This document shows, piece after piece, positions 27,252-36,477 of a stretch of DNA of 63,399 bases (the stretch's first letter is position 1; each line of letters opens with the position of its first letter). The stretch is from JAAYCT01 sp964499575. Lineage in GTDB: Bacteria; Bacillota; Clostridia; Saccharofermentanales; Saccharofermentanaceae. Position numbers and translations under genes: made by a program. Under the pieces are notes generated by a model. The model made no database searches. It saw only the letters and a list, made by a program, of their open reading frames with translations, and was not told the DNA's origin. The stretch lies in the NCBI GenBank assembly GCA_964499575.1, contig CAZCLK010000007.1, positions 1 through 63,399 of the forward strand. The letters run 5' to 3'.

Positions 27252-28507
27252 GTCGCGCTCCCCGTTCGTCCGATATCGGTTCGATAATGCATGTCCCGGA
27301 AATGAATCTTCTGAACGCCCTCGTACGCCATATCGATCGCCTCGTCCGTCGTGTCGGCATCCGCATACACACAGAGGACACGCCCTCCGTTCGTGTAGAA
27401 TTTACCTTCCGACAAGCGCGTTCCGGCATGAAATACCAATTGCCCGCACGTCTCGATCCCTTGGATCTCAAAGCCTTTGTCGTAATGATCCGGGTATCCG
27501 CCGGAAGCGAGCACCACACAGCAGGAGCCGCCGCGCTTGAATTTCAGCGTCACCCGCTCGAGAGTATGGTCCACACAGGCTTCGAACACCTCGAGAAGGT
27601 CGTTTTCGAGTCTCGGGAGGATGGCCTGGGCCTCGGGGTCCCCGAAGCGCGCGTTATATTCAATAACCTTCGGACCGCTTTTTGTCAGCATCAATCCGAA
27701 GTAAATCACGCCGACGAAAGGGGTCCCCTCGGTTCGGAGCGCCGCGATGGTCGGCGCAATGATCGAATCGAAGATCTCCCGCTGCTGTTCTTCGGAAAGG
27801 TCCGCACCGGGCGTAATCGCGCCCATTCCGCCCGTGTTCTTCCCGAGATCATGATCCAGCGCCCGCTTGTGGTCCCTTGAAGAAACCATCGGTAATACGG
27901 TATCCCCGTCCGTGAACGCCAGAACGGTAAGCTCCGGGCCTTCGAGACACTCCTCGATCAGAACCTGATTGCCCGCATCTCCGAACTGCTTTTCGGAGAA
28001 CATCGCGCGAATCGCGCTGCTGAGTTCATGGTGGTCGCGCGCGATGATGACGCCCTTTCCGAGCGCGAGGCCGTCCGCCTTGACGACGGCGGGCGGAGTG
28101 ATCGTCTCTATGTATTCCATCGCGTCCTTTTCGTTGTCGAAAAGCCGGAACGCGGCCGTCGGGATGTTATAGCGCACCATCAGGTCCTTTGAAAAAGCCT
28201 TTGAGGATTCGATCCGTGCCGCGGCGGCGCTCGGACCGAACGCCCGGATGCCCTCTATCTGCAAGCGGTCCACAAGACCCAAAGCGAGAGGGTTTTCCGG
28301 CGCGACCATAACAAAATCGATCTTTTCGGACAGCGCGAAAGCGACGATGCCGTCAATGTCGTCTGCCCGGATCGGCACACAATTCGCGATCGTCGCGATC
28401 CCTCCGTTTCCCGGAGCGCAAAACAATTCCGTAACCCGGGGGCTCTGTTTAAGCTTCCAGCAAATTACGTGTTCCCGTCCGCCGGAACCGATCACCAATA
28501 CCTTCAT
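27248..28507 (-). CDS. purD: phosphoribosylamine-glycine ligase
   Basis: PurD (419 aa) joins glycine to phosphoribosylamine in step 2 of purine synthesis. The ATP-grasp fold is evident: LVIGSGGREH at the N-terminus, VVKADGLALGKGVI near 140, the GNQVLIEECLEGPELTVLAF segment and the metal-binding EYNARFGDPEAQ near 285. Normal length. It lies between purH and the nadD fusion; its stop overlaps the nadD start, extending the purine operon into NAD metabolism and ribosome silencing. Confidence 0.96.
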   Translation of the reverse strand: MKVLVIGSGGREHVICWKLKQSPRVTELFCAPGNGGIATIANCVPIRADDIDGIVAFALSEKIDFVMVAPENPLALGLVDRLQIEGIRAFGPSAAAARIESSKAFSKDLMVRYNIPTAAFRLFDNEKDAMEYIETITPPAVVKADGLALGKGVIIARDHHELSSAIRAMFSEKQFGDAGNQVLIEECLEGPELTVLAFTDGDTVLPMVSSRDHKRALDHDLGKNTGGMGAITPGADLSEEQQREIFDSIIAPTIAALRTEGTPFVGVIYFGLMLTKSGPKVIEYNARFGDPEAQAILPRLENDLLEVFEACVDHTLERVTLKFKRGGSCCVVLASGGYPDHYDKGFEIQGIETCGQLVFHAGTRLSEGKFYTNGGRVLCVYADADTTDEAIDMAYEGVQKIHFRDMHYRTDIGRTGSAT

Positions 28508-28525
28508 TCTCTTCTCCGTTTCAAA

Positions 28526-30070
28526 TTAATGTTTGAAGTGCCGATCTCCTGTAAATACCATCGCGATCCCGAACTCATCGCACGCGTCGATCGATTTCTG
28601 ATCATTCTTGGAGCCGCCGGGCTGAACAATGGTGGTAATTCCGGCATCATGCGCGGCGTCTACGACGTCGCGAAAAGGAAAGAACGCGTCGGATCCCATC
28701 ACGGCACCTTTCGCCTTTTCCCCGGCGAAATCAAGGGCGATCTTTGCCGCTCCGACCCGGTTGGTCTGGCCCGGGCCGACGCCCAGTGTCTGCAGATTCT
28801 TCACAACGACAATTCCGTTGGACTTGGTGTGCTTGACGACCTTCATCGCGAATTCCATATCAGCCAAAAGCGAGTCATCCGGCTGCGCTTGCGTGACGAC
28901 CTTCGAGCCTTCCGCGGAAATTACGGTTCGATCGTGATCCTGGACCAATAGCCCTCCGATCACCCTCTTGTAATTGAGTTCCCCGTCAGGAATCGGTGCC
29001 GATACGTCCGGCAGAACTAAAACGCGCAGGTTCGGTTTAGCGCAAAGGATCTCCCGGGCTTCCGGAGTATAGGACGGAGCGACGATAACCTCAAGGAAAA
29101 TCTTGCTCATTTCCTCGGCCGTCTGCGCGTCGATCTCACGATTCGCCGCGACGATTCCTCCGAAAATCGAGACCGTATCTGCCTCGTACGCCTTTCTCCA
29201 GGCCTCCAAAATGGTTTTTCCGGAACCGACTCCGCACGGATTGGCGTGCTTCACGGCGACCACGGTCGGCTCTGAGAATTCCTTAAGACAACCGATTGTC
29301 GCATCCGTATCGGCGATGTTGTTATAGGATAATTCCTTTCCGTTGATCTGTTCCGCCTCTGAAAGGGAACCCTTGACCTGAAGGGCATTTTTGAAAAAAG
29401 TGGCCTTCTGGTGCGGATTTTCGCCGTAACGCATCTCGCTTACCCGATCAAATGTGATCGTGTACGGCGAAGGAAGCGAAGTATCCCCGGACTTTTTTAA
29501 AAAATAGTCCGCGATCAGGGCGTCATAGGCCGCCGTGTGCTCGAAAACCCTCTTGGCGAGGCGGAAACGCGTCTCATAGGTCGTGTCTCCCGTGGCCTCC
29601 ATCTCCGAAAGGACGATCTCGTAATCGGACGGATCGGTGATGACCGTAACGTCATGGTGATTCTTGGCCGCGGCGCGAAGCATTGACGGTCCGCCGATGT
29701 CGATATTTTCGACGCATTCCTCGAACGATACGCCGGGCTTCATCACGGTCGCCTTAAAGGGATACAGATTGACAACAATCATATCGATCAGACCGATTCC
29801 GAGCTCCTCGACGCGCTTCATGTGCGCCTCGTTTTCGCGGATCGCCAGAATACCGCCATGTAAAAGCGGATGAAGTGTCTTCACCCGACCGTCCAGACAT
29901 TCCGGGAAACCGGTGATCTCGGAGACCTCCTTACACGGAACGCCTTCTTTTTCAAGAAGCTTGGCCGTTCCGCCCGTCGAAAGGATTTCGACGTTAAGGG
30001 CAACCAGTTTCCGCGCGAAGTCCGCAATCCCCGTCTTGTCCGAGACACTGATAATGGCTCTCCTGATCAT
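28526..30070 (-). CDS. purH: bifunctional AICAR transformylase / IMP cyclohydrolase
   Basis: PurH (514 aa) performs the last two steps to IMP. The N-terminal cyclohydrolase part carries the MGS-like fold (SVSDKTGIADFARKL, STGGTAKLLE, DGRVKTLHP). The C-terminal transformylase has LRYGENPHQ-type sequence (MRYGENPHQKA near 212) and the VKHANPCGVG motif near 270. Length is standard. It overlaps purN by ATGA and is followed by purD after 18 bases. Confidence 0.96.
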   Translation of the reverse strand: MIRRAIISVSDKTGIADFARKLVALNVEILSTGGTAKLLEKEGVPCKEVSEITGFPECLDGRVKTLHPLLHGGILAIRENEAHMKRVEELGIGLIDMIVVNLYPFKATVMKPGVSFEECVENIDIGGPSMLRAAAKNHHDVTVITDPSDYEIVLSEMEATGDTTYETRFRLAKRVFEHTAAYDALIADYFLKKSGDTSLPSPYTITFDRVSEMRYGENPHQKATFFKNALQVKGSLSEAEQINGKELSYNNIADTDATIGCLKEFSEPTVVAVKHANPCGVGSGKTILEAWRKAYEADTVSIFGGIVAANREIDAQTAEEMSKIFLEVIVAPSYTPEAREILCAKPNLRVLVLPDVSAPIPDGELNYKRVIGGLLVQDHDRTVISAEGSKVVTQAQPDDSLLADMEFAMKVVKHTKSNGIVVVKNLQTLGVGPGQTNRVGAAKIALDFAGEKAKGAVMGSDAFFPFRDVVDAAHDAGITTIVQPGGSKNDQKSIDACDEFGIAMVFTGDRHFKH

Positions 30071-30720
30071 ATTGTTTCCTTTCCGGCGGTTATGGAGTCC
30101 GCCAACAGCGTAACTATATTTCCGTTGATCTGAACGCGATTGTCAGCGATCAAACGAATCGCGTGCGGAAGCAACTCCTGCTCGCACTCGACCATGATCC
30201 TCTTTTGAAGGGTATCCGGGGTGTCGTCGGGCAATACGCCGATCGCTTTCTGAAGCATAATGGGGCCTTCGTCATAGTGTTCGTTTACAAAATGGACCGT
30301 AGCCCCGGAAACTTTAACGCCGCGCTCCAAAGCCGCCTGATGCGGCCGGATGCCATACATCCCCGGCCCGCAGAAAGACGGAATCAACGCCGGATGGATG
30401 TTGATAATCCGATTTGAAAATGTTTGGATTACCGATGAACCGAGCAATGAAAGAAACCCCGCCAGCACCACCAAATCGGTATTCGCGCCGACAAGCGCGG
30501 ATAACATTTGCCTGTCGTATTCGTTACGGGTCGGGAAATCTTTGAGCGAAATCACGCGAACCGGAATGCCTTCCGATTCGGCGCGCGCAATCGCGTATGC
30601 CTTTTCATTTGAAGCGATGACAAGAGAGATATGAACGCCCGCGAGGTATCCGCTTCGAATTCTGTCTATGATTGCCTGAAGGTTTGTTCCGCCTCCGGAT
30701 ACCAGGACCGATATGTTCAT
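30067..30720 (-). CDS. purN: phosphoribosylglycinamide formyltransferase
   Basis: PurN (217 aa) transfers a formyl group from 10-formyl-THF to GAR. The N-terminal phosphate loop VLVSGGGTNLQAI is at residue 5. The catalytic Asn-His-Asp set appears as NIHPALIPSFCGPGMYG (about 108-122) and HFVNEHYDEGPI (about 136-148). It overlaps purF upstream and purH downstream by 4 bases each. purM, often between purF and purN, is missing. Confidence 0.95.
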   Translation of the reverse strand: MNISVLVSGGGTNLQAIIDRIRSGYLAGVHISLVIASNEKAYAIARAESEGIPVRVISLKDFPTRNEYDRQMLSALVGANTDLVVLAGFLSLLGSSVIQTFSNRIINIHPALIPSFCGPGMYGIRPHQAALERGVKVSGATVHFVNEHYDEGPIMLQKAIGVLPDDTPDTLQKRIMVECEQELLPHAIRLIADNRVQINGNIVTLLADSITAGKETI

Positions 30721-32165
30721 TTCGCCTCGTCGTCCTCCCTTTCCTTCGAGCGGCCGTTTTCCGAAAAGCAGTCCGGCACCCCGGCCGGAAACGCTCCGTC
30801 AAAGCAGGATGCGCAGTGACCGCACAGGATGCCTTCCGTAGATGCCTTCAACCCATCAAGGCTTACATATGCCAGGGAGTCCGCGCCGATCTCCCTTCGG
30901 ATCTCCTCAACGGAACTCCGGCTGGCCGTCAGCTCGTCCTGATTCGAGGCACTGACCCCGTAGTAACAAGGAAACCGGACCGGTGGAGAAGCAACGCGCA
31001 GATGAATTTCTTTGGCGCCCGCCTCCCTGAGAATCGCGATATTATTTCGCGTCGTTGTCCCGCGGACGATCGAATCGTCGACGATTACGATACGCTTTCC
31101 TTTCACTTCGGACTTCAATACCGCAAACTTCAATTTTACGGACATCTCACGCTGAACTTGCGTTGCCTGAATGAACGTACGTCCGATATAACGGTTCTTT
31201 AAAAGCGCGGAACCATACGGAATACCGCTCTCCAGAGCATACCCCATGGCCGCCGCAACCCCCGAATCCGGGGCAGCGACGACAACATCGCATTCACACG
31301 GCGCCTCACGGGCCAAAGCACGGCCGGTGTTGACGCGTGACTGATGAATACTGGCTCCGTCCAGGACGCTGTCCGGACGCGCGAAATATACGAATTCAAA
31401 AATGCATAATTTTCCGTTGGCGTGCGCCGTCACCTTCGGAACAAAATAGCGGGAGGACATTCCGTCTTCCGAAACGGTGACGACCTCGCCGGGAAGAACG
31501 TCGCGGACAACCTCGGCACCGATGGCATCCAATGCGCAACTTTCAGAGGCAAAGATATACGCGCTGTCCTTCTTGCCGATGATCAGCGGGCGAATGCCCA
31601 GGGGATCCCGAAAGCCGATGATTCGATCGTCGGTCATGATCACCGTCGAATACGCACCCTTGATCTCGCCCATCATCTGAAGGATTGCGTCCTCGATACA
31701 GTCGGAAGAAATACGGTTTCGCGCCAATAGAGACAGAAGAACCTCAAAGTCGGCGGTCGTTTGAAAAATCGCGCCGAGCTCCTTCAGTTGATTTCGAATT
31801 TCGTTCGCGTTGATAATCGCGCCGTTTGTCGATATCGCCAGTTGTCCGGCCTTCGATTTGATCTGCATCGGCTGGATCACATCGGAGCCCGATTCGCCGG
31901 AATCCGGAAAACGGACGTGTCCGATTGCCGCGTGTCCGGTCATCAGACCGAGATGCAAATCATCGAAAACATCCACGACCAGGCCTGCGCCTTTATGTCC
32001 GAGAAATTGCCCGCCATGATTCACTACAATCCCAGCGGACTCCTGGCCTCTGTGCTGGAGGGAAAAAATACCGTAGTACGTCAGGCGGGCGGCTTCGTGG
32101 AGGACCTTTTGCGTATCATAGATTCCGAAAACGCCGCACTCTTCGACCCATTTGTCGTTTGTCAT
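30717..32165 (-). CDS. purF: amidophosphoribosyltransferase
   Basis: PurF (482 aa) makes phosphoribosylamine from PRPP and glutamine, the committing step of purine synthesis. A nine-residue propeptide precedes the glutaminase nucleophile in ECGVFGIYD (Cys10), as in Bacillus-type PurF. The PRPP loop VIVDDSIVRGTT is near 355. The cysteines expected for the 4Fe-4S cluster are present (FPCYYGV and LCGHCASCFDG), so this should be the oxygen-sensitive iron-sulfur form. It lies one base from the purE stop and overlaps purN. Confidence 0.96.
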   Translation of the reverse strand: MTNDKWVEECGVFGIYDTQKVLHEAARLTYYGIFSLQHRGQESAGIVVNHGGQFLGHKGAGLVVDVFDDLHLGLMTGHAAIGHVRFPDSGESGSDVIQPMQIKSKAGQLAISTNGAIINANEIRNQLKELGAIFQTTADFEVLLSLLARNRISSDCIEDAILQMMGEIKGAYSTVIMTDDRIIGFRDPLGIRPLIIGKKDSAYIFASESCALDAIGAEVVRDVLPGEVVTVSEDGMSSRYFVPKVTAHANGKLCIFEFVYFARPDSVLDGASIHQSRVNTGRALAREAPCECDVVVAAPDSGVAAAMGYALESGIPYGSALLKNRYIGRTFIQATQVQREMSVKLKFAVLKSEVKGKRIVIVDDSIVRGTTTRNNIAILREAGAKEIHLRVASPPVRFPCYYGVSASNQDELTASRSSVEEIRREIGADSLAYVSLDGLKASTEGILCGHCASCFDGAFPAGVPDCFSENGRSKEREDDEAK

Positions 32166-32166
32166 T

Positions 32167-32676
32167 TTATTCTCCGATCGTTGAAAGTTTCTCGGTAAGG
32201 CGCTCGTTCCGAAGATCGACCGACATCTCGAGTTCTTTTTTATACAGGACTAAAAGTTCGGACAATTCCCGGTCATGGATCGACAGGATTTGCGCGGCCA
32301 GGATGGCCGCATTCGCCGATCCGTCGATTGCAACCGTTGCGACAGGGACACCCGAGGGCATCTGAACAATGGAGTAAAGCGCATCCGCACCGGATAACGC
32401 GCCGGTCTTACAGGGAACCCCGATGACGGGGATCGTTGTGAAGGATGCCATCACGCCGGGCAAATGGGCCGCCAGGCCCGCCGCGGCGATAATCACGCCA
32501 ATCCCTTTGTCTTTGGCACTGCCGGCCAATTCTGCTGCTTTTCGCGGAGATCTGTGCGCAGAACAAACATGGGCTTCGAATGGGATCGAAAATTTCTTCA
32601 ACAGTTTAAAACATGGCTCCATCATCGGAAAATCCGAATCACTGCCCAATACGACAAGCACATGGTTCATTGGCAT
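32167..32676 (-). CDS. purE: N5-carboxyaminoimidazole ribonucleotide mutase
   Basis: PurE (about 169 aa) forms CAIR. The family motifs VVLGSDSDFPMMEPC, HVCSAHRSPRKAAEL and AAAGLAAHLPGVMAS with GVPCKTGALSGADAL are visible. The start is ambiguous: ATGs at 32676 and 32670 both follow GGGAGGTG; I give 32676. First gene of purE-F-N-H-D. No purK is adjacent. Confidence 0.94.
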   Translation of the reverse strand: MPMNHVLVVLGSDSDFPMMEPCFKLLKKFSIPFEAHVCSAHRSPRKAAELAGSAKDKGIGVIIAAAGLAAHLPGVMASFTTIPVIGVPCKTGALSGADALYSIVQMPSGVPVATVAIDGSANAAILAAQILSIHDRELSELLVLYKKELEMSVDLRNERLTEKLSTIGE

Positions 32677-32709
32677 TTCACCTCCCGGGATGCGTCGTGT
32701 CACGAAAAA

Positions 32710-32738
32710 AATATATCAATCTAAACCCGTCCCGTCAA
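32710..32738 (-). promoter_or_regulatory. promoter of the purE operon
   Basis: TTGACG (-35, 32733-32738), a 17-bp spacer and TATATT (-10, 32710-32715) on the minus strand form a strong vegetative promoter. The start falls near 32703, leaving a leader of only about 27 nt, too short for a purine riboswitch. Confidence 0.7.
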
Positions 32739-32748
32739 TTGAAAACAT

Positions 32749-33861
32749 TCATTCCGGTCGATCGGACCATCGAAGTTTCTTCATCACGCGATCGTATTCC
32801 TCCGACCCGGGCTCATATGGCTTGGGACAGTAGTCGTTTCCCGGAAAAGTAGTGGTCATCGTGTAAGGGACGACATTCAGACGAACACCGGTCAGTTGCC
32901 CCATATCAACGGTAAAAATACACTGAACGATCGCGGTATCCGGGTCCGTGAGCCACGGCTGACCGCCGAAAACAAAGTTGGATAAGCTGTAGAGAATATA
33001 CTTTCCGTTGTAGTACTCAATCGGCTGCAGGCGGTGCGGGTGATGTCCGACATAGATATCCGCTCCGTAATCAATGATATCGTGCGCCATCCTGACGCCT
33101 ACCGAATCCGGCTCATACATACGCTCCGTACCGGAGTGAACGGTGATGATCACGATGTCCGATCCCGCTTCCCGAAGCGCATCGATCGCGTCATAGATCG
33201 GTTGCATCTGGTAGGGAAAATTGAACCCCGCCATTCCGATCTTGACGCCGTCAACCTCGAAATAAGCATAGTTGACGTTATCGCTCCAAAGTATACCTGC
33301 GCCTTCCAATGTTTCGCGGGTATCGTTGAGCCCGCTGTCCCAATAATCATACGAGTGATTGTTGGCAAGATTGACGGCCTCAATACTGCCCAACCTTAAT
33401 ATTTCGACATATTCGGGAGATCCCCGGAAGACGATTTCCTTTTCCCGAAAAGCATTGGAGCTTGTTAATGGGCCTTCCAGGTTTGCAAGCGTCAGATCGT
33501 CCTGACTTAAAAGCTCCGCCGCATTCAAAAAGGGATACGCATAGTCCTCTCCGACGACGGAATCGAAACTGTACTCCGTTCCCCCGTGGTCCTTATTCTG
33601 ACCCAATGTGCAATCGCCCAAAAAACTTACCGTGATCTCTTTTGCCGTCGGAGTCGGGCTCGGGCTCGGAGTCGGGCTCGGAGTCGGGGTAGGTGTCGGC
33701 GACAACAAAGCGGTCGTCGTTGTCTGTTCCGGCGGCGGGTTTAAAAACTCGTTCGGATTACGAACGACCGATGTTGAGGTAGACAGTTGGTTTTCCGAGC
33801 ATGCGGAAATAAGACACAGGAGTAAAGTGACCATCACTAGGGGCATGACTCGCTTCAGCAT
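32749..33861 (-). CDS. CapA/PgsA-family lipoprotein
   Basis: A 370-aa lipoprotein: a signal peptide ending in LISAC, a low-complexity Thr/Pro/Ser linker (about 50-75), then a CapA-type metallophosphatase-like domain. The start VSFLGDCTLGQN, NLEGPL, NLANNHSYDYWDSGL and VYVGHHPHRLQP-type motifs (DIYVGHHPHRLQ) match the family, known from poly-gamma-glutamate capsule synthesis but widespread with unknown substrates. The ATG at 33861 has AAAGGA upstream. A TATAAT at 33916-33921 gives a leader of about 50 nt. No capB/capC nearby, so capsule function is not implied. Confidence 0.82.
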   Translation of the reverse strand: MLKRVMPLVMVTLLLCLISACSENQLSTSTSVVRNPNEFLNPPPEQTTTTALLSPTPTPTPSPTPSPSPTPTAKEITVSFLGDCTLGQNKDHGGTEYSFDSVVGEDYAYPFLNAAELLSQDDLTLANLEGPLTSSNAFREKEIVFRGSPEYVEILRLGSIEAVNLANNHSYDYWDSGLNDTRETLEGAGILWSDNVNYAYFEVDGVKIGMAGFNFPYQMQPIYDAIDALREAGSDIVIITVHSGTERMYEPDSVGVRMAHDIIDYGADIYVGHHPHRLQPIEYYNGKYILYSLSNFVFGGQPWLTDPDTAIVQCIFTVDMGQLTGVRLNVVPYTMTTTFPGNDYCPKPYEPGSEEYDRVMKKLRWSDRPE

Positions 33862-34292
33862 TCGGCACGGATCCTTTATATTTGCAGACCTAAATAACCG
33901 GTTAAACACCTTTATATTATAACCTTAATAAATCGAAAACAAACCACTCCTTGCGTACTGTAAGAGAAAAGTAAAGATTCCCGCAAAATTTTCTTCCGAC
34001 CCCGTTGAATAAGCTCTTCACAACTTTGTCCGTCTCCGTTCAAAATGATATTGTCAAGCACCAAACCGAAATTCCGGGTATTTTGCATCGATTGCATTCA
34101 AGAACACCTGATATTAAACGTTTCGGGATACACCATATTCTGAAGGCCTTTTGAGATTTTTCAGGCGCATAACCGCCCTTAACATTTTTGACACATTAAT
34201 TTTACAAAAACAACCTGATACTTCTATGGTATTTAATATTTAAAACGAGCATAATCTACTTAGGGTTAAGACTCATGAAAGGGGCGATCAAG
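33862..34292. other. AT-rich intergenic region between divergent capA-like and HEAT-repeat genes
   Basis: A gap of about 430 bases, more AT-rich than its surroundings. It holds the capA-like -10 (TATAAT, minus, 33916-33921) and a possible promoter for the HEAT gene: TTTACA at 34201-34206 and TATGGT at 34225-34230, 18 bp apart, with TTGACA at 34188-34193 nearby. A 61-codon minus frame at 33912-34097 has no good initiation signals. Nothing else is recognised. Confidence 0.5.
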
Positions 34293-34634
34293 ATGGCAAG
34301 AATCGAAAGGGTCGTGGAAAAAATTGAAAAACTTGGAAAAAAACAGAATCTTGGCGCTCTGGTCAAGATGAAGGATGATTCGGACGATGAGGTAAGAGCC
34401 GCTGTTGCTCAAGCTCTCGGTCAGATCAAGACGTATGATTCAGGGATGCAGTTGATTCCTCTTCTGAGGGACAGCGCGTCGTCAGTGAGAGCTGCAGCCG
34501 CGGAATCGGTTGGAGAAATCAATGCGAAGCATTGCGAAGAGTACGTTAAGAAGCTTGCTTATGCAGACTCGGATCCGTTAGTGCGCCAGACCGCCAGAGA
34601 AGCGTTAGATAAAATTCGCACCCGCGTAATTTAA
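34293..34634 (+). CDS. small HEAT-repeat protein
   Basis: A 113-aa protein of tandem helical repeats: segments such as DDSDDEVRAAVAQALGQI, SASSVRAAAAESVGEI and SDPLVRQTAREALDKI are three clear HEAT/PBS-lyase-type units of about 31 residues. Such proteins usually act as scaffolds for protein contacts. The ATG at 34293 with AAGGGG nine bases upstream is preferred over 34275. The gene is alone, with its own terminator, and its partners are unknown. Confidence 0.75.
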   Translation: MARIERVVEKIEKLGKKQNLGALVKMKDDSDDEVRAAVAQALGQIKTYDSGMQLIPLLRDSASSVRAAAAESVGEINAKHCEEYVKKLAYADSDPLVRQTAREALDKIRTRVI

Positions 34635-34654
34635 CTGTTTTTCAAGAAAAAGCG

Positions 34655-34688
34655 GCCGGCTCGAAGTAAAATTCGAGCCGGCTTTTTT
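34655..34688 (+). terminator. bidirectional rho-independent terminator
   Basis: A perfect 11-bp stem GCCGGCTCGAA/TTCGAGCCGGC (34655-34682) with a GTAAAA loop is followed by TTTTTT and preceded by an A-run. It can end both the HEAT gene (+) and the convergent beta-helix gene (-). Confidence 0.9.
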
Positions 34689-34708
34689 ATTTGTCCGTAT
34701 TCCCCCGG

Positions 34709-35380
34709 TCAGTCTTTCTTTAAAACGACTTCTCCCTGTTTCTTATAGATGCTGTTTGCGGGCACGAATCCGCGAACCATCGACAGCGGATAGACATTCG
34801 AATGTCTCCCGACGATCGTTGCGGGATTAAGAACACTGTTGCAGCCGACCTCGACATAATCGCCCAGGATGGCGCCGAATTTTTTCATTCCGGTCGGTAC
34901 CGTCTCATCTCCGAAACGAAAAATCGTAAGGGTGTGATCCGACTTGACATTCGAGGTAATGGCGCCCGCACCCATGTGTGCCTTATACCCAAGTACAGAG
35001 TCTCCCACATAATTATAGTGAGGAACCTGAACGCCATCGAAAAGAATGACGTTCTTCAGTTCGGTCGAGTTGCCGACCACCGCATTCTTTCCGACAATCG
35101 CGCTTCCCCGTATAAATGCGCAATGTCGGACCTCCGCGCCGTGATCGATGATACACGGGCCGGCAATATATGCGCTGCTGAAGATTTTCGCGCTCTTGGA
35201 TATCCATATGTCGTCTCCGCGCTGATCATATTCGTCCGCACTCAGGGTTTTACCCAGTTGACGAATAAACTCCGTGATTTCCGGAAGGACTTCCCAGACG
35301 TTTTGTCGGTCCTTAAAAATGTCGGAAGCAATTGTCTTTTCAAGATCCAGAAGATCAGATATTTGTATGCCGGTAACCAT
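34709..35380 (-). CDS. left-handed beta-helix (hexapeptide-repeat) protein
   Basis: A 223-aa protein with hexapeptide repeats (IWISKSAKIFSSAYIAGPCIID..., AIVGKNAVVGNSTEL) from about residue 60 to 215, the fold of acyl- and uridylyl-transferases of the GlmU C-terminal type. There is no nucleotidyltransferase domain; the first 55 residues are a helical N-terminus. A GlmU-like acetyltransferase or sugar-nucleotide O-acyltransferase is possible, but no acceptor can be named. The ATG at 35380 has GGAGG seven bases upstream; earlier ATGs are too close to that site. Confidence 0.7.
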   Translation of the reverse strand: MVTGIQISDLLDLEKTIASDIFKDRQNVWEVLPEITEFIRQLGKTLSADEYDQRGDDIWISKSAKIFSSAYIAGPCIIDHGAEVRHCAFIRGSAIVGKNAVVGNSTELKNVILFDGVQVPHYNYVGDSVLGYKAHMGAGAITSNVKSDHTLTIFRFGDETVPTGMKKFGAILGDYVEVGCNSVLNPATIVGRHSNVYPLSMVRGFVPANSIYKKQGEVVLKKD

Positions 35381-35517
35381 AAGCATTCCTCCGTTTTTAT
35401 AGATATACCGTATTTTATCATCTTTTCGCGTTGTACTCATAGATTTTATTGTCCCGTCTGAACGAAATGTGTATATTGATATTGAACCCGGGAAGTACGC
35501 AATATATAGGAGGCCTC

Positions 35518-36384
35518 ATGGATATTTCGAAATTCTGTGTCAGAAACGGTAAGAACTTCAAATTGGACGCGTATGCTTGCGACGATTCTCTCGATTATTC
35601 CAAAGAGGATCGTCCGAAGGTTGAAGCGATGCTTGCGGAAAACACCGTGAAGTCCGCCGAACTTCAGGAAAAATTATATGCGCAGAATAAGAACAGCGTC
35701 TTGATGATCCTTCAGGCGACCGATGCGGCGGGCAAGGACGGAACCATCAAACATGTGACGAGCGGCCTGAATCCGCGCGGATGCAATGTTCGAAGTTTCA
35801 AGGCGCCGTCGTCCGAAGAACTGGACCATGACTATCTCTGGCGGATCAATCGGCAGCTTCCCCAACGCGGGACGATCGGTATCTTCAATCGCTCCCATTA
35901 TGAGGAAGTCATCGTCGCAAAGGTCCACAATCTTCCTTCCAAGCAACAACTGCCGGAAGAATCGCTGAAGGATAACATCTGGGATAAGCGGTACCGTCAA
36001 ATCGTCGACTACGAGAAATACCTGTCCGAGAACGGTATCGTGATTATTAAGATCTTTCTGAACCTGTCCAAAGATGAGCAGAAAAAGCGAATATTAAAGA
36101 GGATCGACGATCCGGCAAAGAACTGGAAATTCTGCTCCGGAGACCTGGATGAACGCAAGCGTTGGGACGATTACCGGAAAGCCTTCGAGGATATGATCCG
36201 CAATACCGCCACCGATTACGCGCCTTGGTATGTTGTACCCGCCGACAGAAAATGGTTTGCGCGGACGGTCGTAAGTGAGATCCTTTTGAAAACGCTCGAA
36301 AAAATCGATCCTCAATACCCCGGTCTTCCCGAAGATCAGCAGAAGTTGCTCTCCCATTACCGCAATATTCTGGAATCGGAATAA
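35518..36384 (+). CDS. PPK2-family polyphosphate:nucleotide phosphotransferase
   Basis: A 288-aa PPK2-family kinase that moves phosphate between polyphosphate and nucleotides. The Walker A-like ATDAAGKDGTIKH (about 69-81) and Walker B-like GIFNRSHYEEV (about 122-132) are close to consensus, and the lid arginines lie in KKRILKRIDDP. Length and an N-terminal helical extension suggest the class that phosphorylates AMP and/or ADP, but the class cannot be fixed by eye. TAGGAGG precedes the ATG at 35518. It is a single-gene unit convergent with glmS. Confidence 0.9.
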   Translation: MDISKFCVRNGKNFKLDAYACDDSLDYSKEDRPKVEAMLAENTVKSAELQEKLYAQNKNSVLMILQATDAAGKDGTIKHVTSGLNPRGCNVRSFKAPSSEELDHDYLWRINRQLPQRGTIGIFNRSHYEEVIVAKVHNLPSKQQLPEESLKDNIWDKRYRQIVDYEKYLSENGIVIIKIFLNLSKDEQKKRILKRIDDPAKNWKFCSGDLDERKRWDDYRKAFEDMIRNTATDYAPWYVVPADRKWFARTVVSEILLKTLEKIDPQYPGLPEDQQKLLSHYRNILESE

Positions 36385-36407
36385 TGCTTGCGGTCGACCC
36401 CGAGGGG

Positions 36408-36437
36408 GCAAAAGCGTCGCATAATCATGCGACGCTT
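36408..36437 (-). terminator. terminator after glmS
   Basis: On the minus strand AAGCGTCGCAT/ATGCGACGCTT with a 4-nt loop (36412-36437) forms an 11-bp perfect stem, followed by a short TT and a G/C run. The stem may also stop ppk2 from the other side, although it lacks a U-tract there. Confidence 0.6.
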
Positions 36438-36477
36438 CATAAGGGCGAATCTGTATCGGTCATGATGGATCCGATCC

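Noticed and set aside
33640..33720. CRISPR-like short repeats
   Set aside because: Repeats are within a coding frame and encode a Thr/Pro/Ser linker; no spacers.
33912..34097. 61-codon minus frame in the capA/HEAT gap
   Set aside because: Poor start signals, and it overlaps the capA-like promoter.
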